Below are positions 23,377 through 33,372 of a stretch of 64,000 nucleotides of DNA, piece by piece. The translations under genes were made by a program, and so were the position numbers. Numbering within the stretch: position 1 is the first letter of the stretch; every line of letters starts with the position of its first letter. The notes beneath the pieces were generated by a model, which ran no database searches, was not told the DNA's origin, and was given only the letters and a program-made list of their open reading frames with translations. The stretch spans positions 121,494-185,493 of the forward strand of contig CATWQA010000001.1 of NCBI GenBank assembly GCA_958352815.1, in the 5' to 3' direction. Source of the DNA: an uncultured Eubacteriales bacterium. Lineage in GTDB: Bacteria > Bacillota > Clostridia > Monoglobales > Monoglobaceae.

Positions 23377-23405
23377 AAGCGGCGGAGCTAATCGCCCCGC
23401 CGCTT
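23377..23405 (-). terminator. Terminator after the SLH/InlB-repeat gene
   Basis: AAGCGGCGG (23377-23385) pairs with CCGCCGCTT (23397-23405); the minus-strand reading continues TTACTG. Convergent with the spoVG terminator. Confidence 0.65.
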
Positions 23406-23421
23406 ATTTAATAATTGCTAA

Positions 23422-26400
23422 TTACTTAACTGTATAGTGTACAGCATAGAAGTTAAGTCCGCCGCCTGTACCGTAGATATATATGGGAGAACCCGCTTTA
23501 ACATCAACGGTCTTGAAAGTGCTTACGTCCGCTTCTACATTCTCGGTAATAGTCTCGCCGTTATGAACTATATTCAGTGTTCTTGCAGCCCCTGAGCCTG
23601 AAGCATGTGCATAATCCACCTCAACAGTTCCGTCCGCACCGGGAATAAATGCAATAACTCTGTGGGAGTTTTCCCCGTCAAGACTTCCCGAGCCGCCCAT
23701 CTTAAGACGTCCGGTATATGTGTTGCCGTTAATCTCTTTATCTTTTGTCGTATCTACCGAAAGAGTAGCGTCGGGCTTAATATAGATAGTCAAATCATCA
23801 TAAATAACCGTACCCGTCAGCGAAGCGCTTGAGTCATCACCTGTTCCGTAGGATTTCAGATTTGCAGGAGTAAAAATCCAATCACTGGACGAGCTTACCG
23901 TCTTAAGAGTAGATCCCGGTTCCGGTGTCGGTACCACCTTAACGTCAAATGTCACGTTAACCGTAACATCACTTGCAGGCATTGTGAAGATGTTATCCTC
24001 GCCGACAGGTATGCTGTTTCCGTCCGCATCAACGGCTTCGATCGAAGCTACTTCATAGCCTGAGTCGGGAGTTGCGTTAACAACAATACCCTCGCCTGCA
24101 TAAGCCTTTATTGCATATCCGTTTACTTCAGGCGTGCCGTTTTCGGCTGTCAGCTTAATATTATCATAGTACAGACTTCCGCTTGCCGTTCTCATAAACT
24201 TAATCTGTGCAAGAGTTGCCGTCCTGCCTGTTGTTATGGGAGCTGAGCTTGTTGTCAGCGCAGGTGTTGATGAAATACTGTCCGGATTATATTTTCCGTC
24301 GGTACCATGGAGGTAGTATGACACCGTAAGCGGGTTGCTTGAACCTGCTGTGCCGCTTATAACCACTCTGTACCACTTTCCGTTCTCAATAGCCGCAGAG
24401 CCAACCTGTGTGCCCTTTTCATCCTTTGCTCCCAGATCGCCTGTCTCACTTGTAACAAATACCTTGTTGTTTACATCAGTCATATGGAAATATGCACTGT
24501 CTGTTCCCATTGCCGTAGCCTGACCGGTGCTTTCACTGTATGGATGAGCCTCCCCATCAAGATATGTTCTGAAGGAACGGCCTGACGAGCCTTCAACATA
24601 GAAGTCATAAGAAAGCTCATATCCGCCTGAAGTGATCGGGTCGCTCAGAACATACTGAACCGCCTTGTCGGTCATCTTAAGCTTTCCTGTGCTGTTTCCG
24701 TTGATGTCGCTGTTATCCTGAACCACTGTTTCTCCAACCTTACCGTCAGAAGAAACAATCCACTTTCCGCCTGTGCCGTCTGCCATTAAGAAGTTATCGG
24801 TCGAATCGATAATATCGCGCATTGCCGCAAGCTCAGCAGTTTCGTCAGCTTCTGCCGTGGCAACGTAGGTCTTTGACAGAGTAACCGTTCCGTGCTCTGT
24901 GTTCGGAGCTGTTACCAAATGCTCAGTCGAACCGCTGTCAACAAAGATAGCAGAAATATTAACAGGTTCCGGCGGCATTGTAAAGGTAAACGTATTATCG
25001 CCTGTCTGAGTTACCTTCTGCTCAGGCTCGGTTACAATAGAGCTTGCCTTATAGCCGCTGTCAGGCTTTGTTGTTATAGTAACCGTCTGACCTGCTTTCG
25101 TTTCAAGATTTCCTGTTGACCATGTAACTCCGGCTAAACCGATCTTTGAACCTTTTGCCCAGAAATAATAATCGCCTCCGGCTTTGCACTGGAACGTAAA
25201 GTTATAAATTGCCTCGCTGTCAGTTGAGAAGTTCTCAATATACTTCTCAGCACTATTATCGTAGAGACAGAATTCCTTGTTGCTGTATATATAAAGTTTC
25301 AGGGTCAGATAGCCGTCCTTCGCCGCTTTTACACTGAACGCATTACCACCGGGTACGTTACTGATGAAAGGCGGGTTTGCGGTAGGATTGTTCTGGCTGT
25401 GAATATTATATGTATCCAAATGTCTGTTCCAGAACATATCATCGTATGCGGTGATTGTACCATCGCTGTCATCAACGCCGTTTATATTCTTGCTTTCACC
25501 CTTATCCCAAACTTTTATTGTTGTAGCACCGCCGCTATCATAGGCGTCCTCGGTTATATTCTCGGGCATGAGACTTATTGCATCCCATTCAACCGAGCTT
25601 ATTTGATCGCTGGAAATTGTTCCGTTATTTACCACAACAGAACCGTTGGGAATACTCTCGTCAACCGTGATTGCATATGTCAAATTGGGATCCAATGTAG
25701 GCTCTGGTGTAGGAGGCGCTGCTGTAGGCAACGGTGAAGGTGTAACCATACCCTCGGTGAAATAATCCACAAATATACCGTATACATTTATACCCGCGTC
25801 CGGCTTTATGGTTATGGTACCGGCGCCGCCTGTGTATATAATATTACAGCTGTTAGCAGCATCTTCCAAACAGGTAAACTTAGTAAGCTCCTCAGAACCT
25901 GCAAGAACCGAATAGGTTCTATCAGCCGAACTTGCCGATACCGCATCAATGGTGATATAACAGGGACCTGTTACATCAAACGACAGGGGAACAGTACCTA
26001 TCTTCAATCTTCTTGTATACTTATAACCTGAGTTACCGGGGTAATCCTCCAGTACACTAAAGGTCTTGTTGCTGCCGTCAATCGCTATATCTTCCTTGTA
26101 GCTTCCCAGAGTAAGACCATTGGTCTCTTTGCCTTGAGGAAGGGAATTCAGATCCGCAAAATCCACCGACGAGAAGTAATACAAGGGCTCTCTGGCCGGC
26201 GTTGCCGTGGGCAGAGATGAAGTTGCCGTGGGCTCCGGAGTGGGAGGCAGAATTTGTATATACTTAGGCATAATCTCAATTGTGCCGTCCTGAACATCAT
26301 CGGGCATCTTAAACGAGAACGAATAAAGAGCATCCTCATTTACTGTGACACCGGTAATCTCCTTTGTCTCGCCTGTCAATGAAACATACTTAATTGTGGG

Positions 26401-27768
26401 AGCTTCCTCAACCTTATATGCCGCATCCGAGGTTGACGGAGGAATGATATTAATCGTAACCGTCTCACCGGGAATAGCCTTGGGAGGCACAGGGTCAATA
26501 GAGCCTGTCAGCAACTGGCCTGTGGGCACAGTCGGGATAGACACTTCCTTATCTGCATACTCAGCGTTTACCTGCCAGCCTGCATATATGATTGTGTTCT
26601 CCTTAATCGGCGTTGCGGCAAAATCAAACTTATTGCCCTCGCTGAATGAAGTGTTGCTCTTGTACCAGCCTGTGAATGTATAACCGGCACGAGTCAGCTC
26701 TACATCCGGCTCTGTAGCATAACTGCCGTTTTCAACATCCTGTCTCTCAACAGCGGGAGTTCCGTTGTTGGTCTCAAACGTAACAACCGAGCTTCCGTTA
26801 ACATACCAGCCTGCATACAGGGTGATATTTGAAGTTACGGTGCTTGAGTTAAGGCTCCACTTATATGCAGAATTAAGAGCCTCGGCTGAATTCAATGATG
26901 TATACCAGCCGTCAAATATGTAGCCTTCTCTTGTGGGCTCTCCAACCTTTGAGCCTACCACGGCATTCCTTGTAACACTTATAGAAGTTGACTTTACTCC
27001 GTTTGTAAAACTTCCGCCGTTAGCGTTAAACGTAACCTTGTAGCTGTTTGATGTGCTGCCGCCCGACGAGGAGCCGCCGCCACCGCCGCCGTTACCGCCG
27101 CCCAGGTTGCCTATTCCGCCAACCGAGCCTGTGCCCACATTTGAAGATGTGGACTGGGGCTGCTCAACAGCAGTTGTAATTCCGTCCAGGATTTTTACAA
27201 CCTCTGCACGGGTGATAAGATCCGCAGGTCTGAACGTACCGTCCTCATAACCGCTGATAACACCTGAACCAACCAGAGCCGTAACCGAAGTCTTTGCCCA
27301 GTCTGAAATGCTGTCGGTATCGGTAAAGCTCAAAAGACCGATTGTGTTTATTGCATATGCGCGCTGGAACATGGTTGCCGCTTCTTCACGGGTCACGCCG
27401 CTGTCCGGTCTGAAAGTACCGTCATCATAGCCGCCGATAACGCCCTGTGCCACGCACTTTCTCAAATTAGCCGCGAACCATTCGTCGCCCTGAACGTCCG
27501 TAAAGCTAATCTCGGCAAGTGTCTCATAACCCTTTTCGGCTGAGATTATCTTTGCCAGCTCCGCTCTTGTCAAATAAGCGTCAGGCGCAAAAGTACCGTC
27601 CTCGTATCCGTTAATAACTCCCGAATTGCTCCACTTGTCAATAACAGACTCCGCCCAGTGACCGGATGTGTCGCTGAAATTCGCTGCAAAAGCAGTGGTA
27701 AATCCGAAAGTTGTCAACACCATTGCCACGGCAAGAATTAACGCCAATGACTTTCTTAACTTCCTCAT
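23422..27768 (-). CDS. SLH-anchored modular surface protein with InlB-type repeats
   Basis: A 1448-residue secreted protein. In order: signal peptide (1-~28, ending TAFA); three SLH repeats (~29-205: FSDTSGHWAESVIDKW, INGYEDGTFAPDAYLTRAEL, IGGYDDGTFRPDSGVTREEA, ISGYEDGTFRPADLITRAEV); Gly/Ser linker; two InlB B/Listeria-Bacteroides repeats (~244-400: VTFNANGGSF, EGYIFDGWYTS, AGYTFTGWYKS); Thr-Pro linkers; several beta-sandwich modules (~528-690, ~690-930, a LamG-like one ~980-1185, and ~1296-1448). The first and last of these share GYKYTRRLKI/NTYTGRLKMG-type sequence and may bind carbohydrate. No catalytic motif was recognised, so adhesin or scaffold fits best. ATG at 27768 follows AGGGGGA by six bases, the same context as the pectate lyase gene. 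Confidence 0.85.
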   Translation of the reverse strand: MRKLRKSLALILAVAMVLTTFGFTTAFAANFSDTSGHWAESVIDKWSNSGVINGYEDGTFAPDAYLTRAELAKIISAEKGYETLAEISFTDVQGDEWFAANLRKCVAQGVIGGYDDGTFRPDSGVTREEAATMFQRAYAINTIGLLSFTDTDSISDWAKTSVTALVGSGVISGYEDGTFRPADLITRAEVVKILDGITTAVEQPQSTSSNVGTGSVGGIGNLGGGNGGGGGGSSSGGSTSNSYKVTFNANGGSFTNGVKSTSISVTRNAVVGSKVGEPTREGYIFDGWYTSLNSAEALNSAYKWSLNSSTVTSNITLYAGWYVNGSSVVTFETNNGTPAVERQDVENGSYATEPDVELTRAGYTFTGWYKSNTSFSEGNKFDFAATPIKENTIIYAGWQVNAEYADKEVSIPTVPTGQLLTGSIDPVPPKAIPGETVTINIIPPSTSDAAYKVEEAPTIKYVSLTGETKEITGVTVNEDALYSFSFKMPDDVQDGTIEIMPKYIQILPPTPEPTATSSLPTATPAREPLYYFSSVDFADLNSLPQGKETNGLTLGSYKEDIAIDGSNKTFSVLEDYPGNSGYKYTRRLKIGTVPLSFDVTGPCYITIDAVSASSADRTYSVLAGSEELTKFTCLEDAANSCNIIYTGGAGTITIKPDAGINVYGIFVDYFTEGMVTPSPLPTAAPPTPEPTLDPNLTYAITVDESIPNGSVVVNNGTISSDQISSVEWDAISLMPENITEDAYDSGGATTIKVWDKGESKNINGVDDSDGTITAYDDMFWNRHLDTYNIHSQNNPTANPPFISNVPGGNAFSVKAAKDGYLTLKLYIYSNKEFCLYDNSAEKYIENFSTDSEAIYNFTFQCKAGGDYYFWAKGSKIGLAGVTWSTGNLETKAGQTVTITTKPDSGYKASSIVTEPEQKVTQTGDNTFTFTMPPEPVNISAIFVDSGSTEHLVTAPNTEHGTVTLSKTYVATAEADETAELAAMRDIIDSTDNFLMADGTGGKWIVSSDGKVGETVVQDNSDINGNSTGKLKMTDKAVQYVLSDPITSGGYELSYDFYVEGSSGRSFRTYLDGEAHPYSESTGQATAMGTDSAYFHMTDVNNKVFVTSETGDLGAKDEKGTQVGSAAIENGKWYRVVISGTAGSSNPLTVSYYLHGTDGKYNPDSISSTPALTTSSAPITTGRTATLAQIKFMRTASGSLYYDNIKLTAENGTPEVNGYAIKAYAGEGIVVNATPDSGYEVASIEAVDADGNSIPVGEDNIFTMPASDVTVNVTFDVKVVPTPEPGSTLKTVSSSSDWIFTPANLKSYGTGDDSSASLTGTVIYDDLTIYIKPDATLSVDTTKDKEINGNTYTGRLKMGGSGSLDGENSHRVIAFIPGADGTVEVDYAHASGSGAARTLNIVHNGETITENVEADVSTFKTVDVKAGSPIYIYGTGGGLNFYAVHYTVK

Positions 27769-27866
27769 TACTATTCCCCCTAATATATTTAATGTAATTT
27801 TTACAAAAACATCTGAACGCTTCGCCCATAAAAATAAAGACAAAACACTCATTGTAAACGAATTTT

Positions 27867-27895
27867 ATTATACCGCAAAGACAAATAATAGTCAA
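27867..27895 (-). promoter_or_regulatory. Sigma-A promoter for the SLH/InlB-repeat gene
   Basis: TTGACT (27895-27890) and TATAAT (27872-27867) on the minus strand, 17-base spacing. The leader is about 90 nt, similar in length and -35 sequence to the other SLH gene promoters. Confidence 0.72.
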
Positions 27896-28015
27896 TCAGC
27901 CACAAACAAAGTGGCAATTATTCCTTAGTTTTTAATAAATTTGTGCTATTGCACGGCTGCAAACACACAATAATTCGGGATACGCAAATACGTATCCCCG
28001 CAATATTTGATTGCA

Positions 28016-28408
28016 TTACAACTCGGCATCGAGCTTTTTGATGCAGTCGTCATAAAACTGTTTCTTGTATCTTTCAACAAAAACTTCTTCAACCATAATA
28101 TTTATATCGGGAACGCTGTCTTCTTCTTTTTGCTGTATAAACTGGAGAAATTTAGGACCCAGCAAGCGATGATTAAAGAAATATTCCTTGGTTTTCTGGT
28201 TACATGACACCACAAACATTATCGAAGTGAGCTGCGACCATGTCATAATAAAATGCTTATTCTCTATAACAGACATTCTGGGTGTTGAAATTCCGCATCT
28301 TTCGCCGAAAGCCTTTTGGGAAAGCTTGAGCAGCTCCCGTATTTTCGGCAGATGCTCTGCCAGCTCTATACACATCTCCCTCTTTTCCTGTTCAGTTAAA
28401 TGTACCAT
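28016..28408 (-). CDS. Small HTH (XRE-like) protein
   Basis: A 130-residue protein. Residues about 18-68 resemble a Cro/C1-type HTH: HLPKIRELLKLSQKAFGERC, then GISTPRMSVIENKHFIMTWS and LTSIMFVVS. The C-terminal half is charged and lacks a known domain. It is likely a transcription regulator of unknown target; it sits between two SLH genes on the same strand. GGAGGA lies about eight bases before the ATG. A GGGATACG/CGTATCCC palindrome lies just beyond its stop (27977-27998). Confidence 0.65.
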   Translation of the reverse strand: MVHLTEQEKREMCIELAEHLPKIRELLKLSQKAFGERCGISTPRMSVIENKHFIMTWSQLTSIMFVVSCNQKTKEYFFNHRLLGPKFLQFIQQKEEDSVPDINIMVEEVFVERYKKQFYDDCIKKLDAEL

Positions 28409-28903
28409 TTACATTTCCTCCGCTAATTAAAATCTCATAATAATTAGGTTACCGTTTGACGGAACTTGTCTTGCCATTTTCCGCAACGGCGGCAACTGCG
28501 TCTATGTTATTATTTTAACATAAATCACTATTACTGTCAACATAATCCATTATAATAAATAAAATTGTTGTGTCTGTTAAATCTGAATATATAGCGTTGA
28601 ACGGTAATTCAGTCAGCGGCCGCAATTGCGCCCCCGCTTCTTTGAAGCGGGATGGCTCTCGGTATTCCGATTTGTACAAGGTGTGTGTGCAATGTCAATA
28701 ATAAACCTAAGTCGTTGCCGATAAAAACGGCGCCCCTACGAATTTAATCAGTTACGTATATGCATATCCCGTTTGCGCCGGCAAAAACCGTTGCATAGCT
28801 CGGGGCGTATAGGAATCCGCCCTCTACACCGTAATGATTTACGTATATCCAACTTGTTAATTTTAATAAAGCTTTAGCATTTACACAGTACTTCAGACAA
28901 CAA
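28409..28903. repeat. Intergenic region holding dispersed structured repeat, copy D
   Basis: No gene is seen in these ~500 bases. At 28630-28720 on the plus strand lies a copy of the dispersed repeat: hairpin CCCGCTTC-TTT-GAAGCGGG, GGCTCTCGGTATTCC, AATGTCAATAATA and CCTAAGTCGTTGCCG. The hairpin arms differ from other copies by paired changes. Confidence 0.7.
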
Positions 28904-28931
28904 AAAACAGGCTGCGCACGCAGCCTGTTTT
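28904..28931 (-). terminator. Terminator after the second S-layer-like gene
   Basis: AAAACAGGCTGC pairs perfectly with GCAGCCTGTTTT; the minus-strand reading ends TTTTTTG. It lies 12 bases past the stop. Confidence 0.88.
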
Positions 28932-28943
28932 GAGTTTATAAAA

Positions 28944-31808
28944 TTATTCCTCTGTGATAACCAGAAGCTTAACGCTGCCCTGATACATATAGATCAGAAC
29001 CTTTGATGGGTTAAGTCCGTCATACAGACCTGCAAGGCTGTCAAGAACAGCGGTGCGATCCTCTGTTACGTCAAGAACCTCTGTATTTCTGCCCGATGTA
29101 TCATACTTCAAAATCTTAGCGTTATTAAAGCTGGAGGCTGCAATTGTGTACTGAGCCTCATCGCTGTAGTCGTCATCTGCGCCGAGCAGCGAGGGAATTA
29201 CAACAACCGCTTCCGTAGAGTCTGCCGCATATACACTTCCGTAAATCACGCAGTAGTCAGCGCTGTTCCAATTTGCCGGTCTCGCGCTGCCTGTATCAAT
29301 GTAACCCTCAGACGCAGGGTACAGACGATATTGCGAATCGAAGGTCAGATAACCGTCGCTGTCCTCACCTGTTCTGTAAATATCACCAATCTGCATATCA
29401 CGTACAACCGCATTTGAAGATGTGGAAGCATAAGTGTCAAAGGTACCCTTTGTGTTACCTCTTGTAATCTTATAGCCGCTTACCTTGTACAGACTTGTTC
29501 CGTCAACAGATTCCTGTCCGGGATTTTCGCTTACAACGCAAACGGGAGATGTCTCATCAACCTCTGTAGAAGTGCTTCCGCCGTAAACTACGATTACCCT
29601 AGCTGAGTTTGTCTTGGAAACATCGAATGCCTCAACGCTCTCGTAGCTCTTGCCGGAACTGAAGTAGCTGCTTGCAGTTGTCTTCTTGAAGTTTTCAGAA
29701 TTTCCTCTCTCGCTCTGATCGGGAACAACGAATACAACCGAGCTGCCCACACTGAGCTGAGTTCCTGTTGTACTGTTGCTCAGCTTACTGCTTGCATACG
29801 TGAGCTTAACAGTACCTCTTTCAAGCTCTGCCAGGTTATAGAGCTTATCGTTTTCAACAGTCTGTCCGCCTGTAACATCAGTATCAGCCGTTACAGTGTA
29901 GAGAGTGTCAATACAAGCGTTGCCGTTACGGGTTGAAGTTGTATACTTAACAACCTGCTGAATGCCTGTTCTTGCCGTATCGCCTGTCTTCTGGTATGAA
30001 GATCCCTCATAAAGCGCATTCAGGAAGTCCTCTGCAGTTGAGCAGGACACGCCGTTTACAGTGGTACCTTTTCTGATATGGAAGTCTGTCTTTGCGTTGT
30101 TCTGGGTCAAAATTCTAACCTGGAAGTCATCTATTGTTCCGAAAGCCGAATCACCCTCGTCATAAGCCAGAACGTATCCATAGTTTACAGAAGATGTATC
30201 TGTTGTAGACTTGCTGTACGCAAACAGGTTACCGTTTATATCAAGTGCAAATGTTCCGCTGTCAGAGGTTGTGGGCTCTTCCAGAGTTCCGTCATTTCCG
30301 TTCTCCATCCAGGGAGCAGCGTTTGAGTACTTATATGTCGTACCGTTTATAACAACCTCCTCACCTGTTCTTACAGATGAAACAGAGCCTGACGCCTTAT
30401 CCGTAACAACAACCGCTCTCTTGTAGTCGGTGCCGCCGTTTCCGGTGTTGCTCTGGGCATAGCATATTACGCTGCCTGTTGTTATGGAACCAAAAGTCAC
30501 TTCATTTCCGCTCTTGTCAACCAAGTCGAGGTTTGTATCCGCGTCGGGATCAAGAACGAGAGTTTTGTCTGTATTTCTTGTAGCATTGTCTACTATTGAG
30601 TATTCGCTTGATGACTTGCTGGATACATAGTAGAGTTCATAGCTCCAAATTGTTATTACGTCATACTTGTTATCCTGGTCTGAGTCAAGCAGAGTAACTG
30701 TTCCCACATTGGGAAGCATGTCAACGCTGAACGTGCTTGACGCAGCATTGGGACCATACAGCTTTCCGTTGTATATCACAATATTTTCCGACGCCAAGTT
30801 CGCATTAGAAAGAGCTGAGTTCTCGTCAGGATAATACTTAATCGCTGTTCTTGTGCACTCGTCAGGCTCAATCATTGATGCATCAAGCTCAACGATGGTA
30901 TTTGACTTTACTTCGTAGCTGAACAGCGTACGTATAGAGTCTGATGTGCTCGGCTTCGGATAGAAGTAGTCAATCTGGTAGCCCAGCTTGTCCTTAAACT
31001 GAGAAGCGTCAGAAACAGTGTATGTATGAACCTCGTATGTTGTGGAACCCGGCTCCTTAGCGCGGATCTGAATTTGATTGTCGCGCAGGGTAACATCGGG
31101 ATCATCAAGGCTTGTCAAATCGTTTGCCGAGATATATCCTGTGTTCTTAACGTAACCTAAGTAGTCGCCGAGAGCTGTCTTTGTTGTAACAGTTCCGTTC
31201 TCAACGAGAGGAATTTCCAATGAGTCATAAAGCATCTGCGCGATGCAGGCACGGGAAGCGGGTCTCTCAACAGAACCGATGTTCTGAGCGTTCTTTGTAA
31301 TTCCAAGCTGTCTTGCCTGGTTAACAAAGTTTGAATACCAAGGAGTTGTGTCAACCGAAATACCGTTGCCGTAACCCAGACCGCAAACTATCATCTTTAC
31401 GGCTTCTTCATACAGAACGTTGTCATTGGGTCTGAAGGTGTTATCCCCATAGCCGTTGATGATGCCGTTCTTATAAGCTGTGTTGATGTTGGGATAAGCC
31501 CAGGAAACATCTGTGTTATTATCATCCAAATCCGTAAAGGGAAGCTCAGCCGCAGATGTTGAACCTACAGAGCCTGCGCCCAAGGTTCTCATGAGCATAG
31601 CGGTGAACTCCGCACGCGTAACGTCGTTATCCGGCTTAAACGTGCCGTCCTCGTAACCGTTGATAATGCCCAGCTGATTAAGTGCGGAAACTGCTTCGTC
31701 ATATGAGGCTGTTGCGGGAACGTCGCTGAATGCGGCGAAAACCGACATTGTTGAAACAACCATGAGAAGAGTCAGCACCAAGCAGGCAACTCTTTTGATG
31801 TTTTTCAT
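28944..31808 (-). CDS. S-layer-like protein with three N-terminal SLH domains
   Basis: A 954-residue secreted protein. The signal peptide (MKNIKRVACLVLTLLMVVST, cut near VFA) is followed by three SLH repeats at ~28-205: INGYEDGTFKPDNDVTRAEF, INGYGDNTFRPNDNVLYEEA, and a divergent third near NIGSVERPASRACIAQMLYD. The rest (~210-954) is a long beta-rich, Ser/Thr/Tyr/Asp-rich region without catalytic motifs. The whole plan matches the protein at 9259-12015, so these look like paralogous S-layer or S-layer-associated proteins. GGAGGG lies about eight bases before the ATG. A promoter at 31907-31935 and a strong terminator make it a single-gene unit. Confidence 0.87.
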   Translation of the reverse strand: MKNIKRVACLVLTLLMVVSTMSVFAAFSDVPATASYDEAVSALNQLGIINGYEDGTFKPDNDVTRAEFTAMLMRTLGAGSVGSTSAAELPFTDLDDNNTDVSWAYPNINTAYKNGIINGYGDNTFRPNDNVLYEEAVKMIVCGLGYGNGISVDTTPWYSNFVNQARQLGITKNAQNIGSVERPASRACIAQMLYDSLEIPLVENGTVTTKTALGDYLGYVKNTGYISANDLTSLDDPDVTLRDNQIQIRAKEPGSTTYEVHTYTVSDASQFKDKLGYQIDYFYPKPSTSDSIRTLFSYEVKSNTIVELDASMIEPDECTRTAIKYYPDENSALSNANLASENIVIYNGKLYGPNAASSTFSVDMLPNVGTVTLLDSDQDNKYDVITIWSYELYYVSSKSSSEYSIVDNATRNTDKTLVLDPDADTNLDLVDKSGNEVTFGSITTGSVICYAQSNTGNGGTDYKRAVVVTDKASGSVSSVRTGEEVVINGTTYKYSNAAPWMENGNDGTLEEPTTSDSGTFALDINGNLFAYSKSTTDTSSVNYGYVLAYDEGDSAFGTIDDFQVRILTQNNAKTDFHIRKGTTVNGVSCSTAEDFLNALYEGSSYQKTGDTARTGIQQVVKYTTSTRNGNACIDTLYTVTADTDVTGGQTVENDKLYNLAELERGTVKLTYASSKLSNSTTGTQLSVGSSVVFVVPDQSERGNSENFKKTTASSYFSSGKSYESVEAFDVSKTNSARVIVVYGGSTSTEVDETSPVCVVSENPGQESVDGTSLYKVSGYKITRGNTKGTFDTYASTSSNAVVRDMQIGDIYRTGEDSDGYLTFDSQYRLYPASEGYIDTGSARPANWNSADYCVIYGSVYAADSTEAVVVIPSLLGADDDYSDEAQYTIAASSFNNAKILKYDTSGRNTEVLDVTEDRTAVLDSLAGLYDGLNPSKVLIYMYQGSVKLLVITEE

Positions 31809-31906
31809 ATCAATTACCCTCCAAAAATGTATATAATTTTAATTAATTTACTATATGCTGCCGTATGAATACACCCTTCACAAGGATATCACATACATAT
31901 ATTGAT

Positions 31907-31935
31907 ATTCTATCACGATACTGCAAAAAAGTCAA
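31907..31935 (-). promoter_or_regulatory. Sigma-A promoter for the second S-layer-like gene
   Basis: TTGACT (31935-31930) and TAGAAT (31912-31907) on the minus strand, 17-base spacing; leader about 90 nt. Confidence 0.68.
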
Positions 31936-31998
31936 GAGACATTCACTGATAATTTATGGTATTACCATACAAAATTATTTTTGACGTTCTGCATCCGA

Positions 31999-33243
31999 TT
32001 ATTTTCGCTCCATTCTCACAAAGGTGTCCGGCTCAAGCTTCACGTCTGTTTTTATATATACCAAGCTCTGAGGATGGTTTGCCACCTCTATCTCGTTCCC
32101 ATCCCCGTCGGTCATAAACTCGATTTTTTGAGAGCAAAAGTCTCCGTAGGGTCTTAAAAACTCCACTGTGTCCCCCTTAAAGAACCGGTTTTTCTGGACG
32201 ACCTTTGCCATTCCTCTCTCCTCGTCATATCCCGTAACCACGCCGACCATGTCATAATTCCTGATATATGAGCTGCTCTCGTAGTGCTGCTCGTTGCCGT
32301 CCGGCCTGCCGAAATAGAAGCCCGTTGTATAGTCCCGATGACTGACCTTTTTAACCTCATCAAGCAAGGACGGGTCAAATCGGTACTCTTCTCCGGCTTC
32401 AACAGCCTTGAAGTAGTCATCAATAGCGCGGCGGTATGCCTTAACTATGGTTGCCACGTAGAACTCGGACTTAACCCTGCCCTCTATCTTAAAGCTGCTC
32501 AAGCCGCTTTGCACCAGCTTGTCCACATGCTCCAGCATACACAAATCCTTGGAATTATAAATAAAGGTGCCCCGCTCGTTTTCATAAACCGGCATATACT
32601 CTCCCGGCCGCTGCTCCTCCATAAGGAAGTACTTCCAGCGGCAAGGGTGGGCGCATTCGCCGTGGTTGCCGTCTCTGCCCGCCATGTAGTTGCTGAGAAG
32701 GCATCTTCCCGAGTAGGAAATGCACATTGCCCCGTGAACAAAAGCTTCAAGCTCAAGCTCCTTAGGAGTCTTTTCCCGTATCTCCCTTATTTCCTCAAGA
32801 GACATCTCACGAGCGAGAATAACCCGCTTCGCTCCCATTTTGTACCAAGTCTCCGCACTTTTCCAGTTTACATTGTTCGCCTGGGTACTTACGTGAATAT
32901 CAAGGTCGGGAGCAACCTCTTTCGTTATTGAGAAAATCCCCAGATCGGACAGTATAACCGCGTCTATACCCGTGTCCTTAACGCTTCTTAGGAAATCCGC
33001 GTACTCGTTTACGTCTTTGTTGTGAGGGATAACGTTAGCGGTCAAATATACCCGCCGCCCCCGCTCGTGGGCAAACTTAACGCCCTCGGCAATCTCCTCC
33101 GGGGTAAAATTGTCCGCCGCAACGCGGAGAGAAAACTCCTCACCGCCTATATACACAGCGTCCGCCCCGTATGTCACTGCGGTTTTCAGCTTTTCGAGAT
33201 TTCCCGCCGGCGCAAGCAGCTCCGGCTTGTTCAGTTTTTCCAT
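31999..33243 (-). CDS. Peptidase U32 family protein (TrhP/YrrO-like)
   Basis: A 414-residue U32-family protein. Markers: PELLAPAGNLEKLKTAVTYG at the start, GADAVYIGG, and the U32 signature EAFVHGAMCISYSGRCLLSN near residue 170-190, then ECAHPCRW. Several members once called peptidases are now known to act in prephenate-dependent tRNA U34 hydroxylation (TrhP) or 23S rRNA hydroxylation (RlhA), and the length and C-terminal beta domain here fit TrhP-like proteins. The exact substrate is not decidable. The gene is downstream of the SLH amidase on the same strand but 130 bases away. Confidence 0.88.
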   Translation of the reverse strand: MEKLNKPELLAPAGNLEKLKTAVTYGADAVYIGGEEFSLRVAADNFTPEEIAEGVKFAHERGRRVYLTANVIPHNKDVNEYADFLRSVKDTGIDAVILSDLGIFSITKEVAPDLDIHVSTQANNVNWKSAETWYKMGAKRVILAREMSLEEIREIREKTPKELELEAFVHGAMCISYSGRCLLSNYMAGRDGNHGECAHPCRWKYFLMEEQRPGEYMPVYENERGTFIYNSKDLCMLEHVDKLVQSGLSSFKIEGRVKSEFYVATIVKAYRRAIDDYFKAVEAGEEYRFDPSLLDEVKKVSHRDYTTGFYFGRPDGNEQHYESSSYIRNYDMVGVVTGYDEERGMAKVVQKNRFFKGDTVEFLRPYGDFCSQKIEFMTDGDGNEIEVANHPQSLVYIKTDVKLEPDTFVRMERK

Positions 33244-33333
33244 TATTGTAACTTCCTCCGTAAAATAATCATGAACGCACGGAAAGGCACATAAAATATG
33301 TGCCCGACGCCCTCTATTAAATTCGGCCGAAAT

Positions 33334-33363
33334 CGGACGAACCGTGCGCTGTCCGTCCGATTT
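33334..33363. terminator. Hairpin after the SLH amidase gene
   Basis: AATCGGACG and CGTCCGATT arms separated by about 13 bases. T-rich sequence follows on the plus side; the minus side is less T-rich, so its strength for the minus-strand gene is uncertain. Confidence 0.4.
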
Positions 33364-33372
33364 GTTTTTGTT

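Noticed and set aside
31999..33243. Naming the U32 protein as a secreted collagenase
   Set aside because: It has no signal peptide, and characterised relatives of this length act in tRNA or rRNA hydroxylation.
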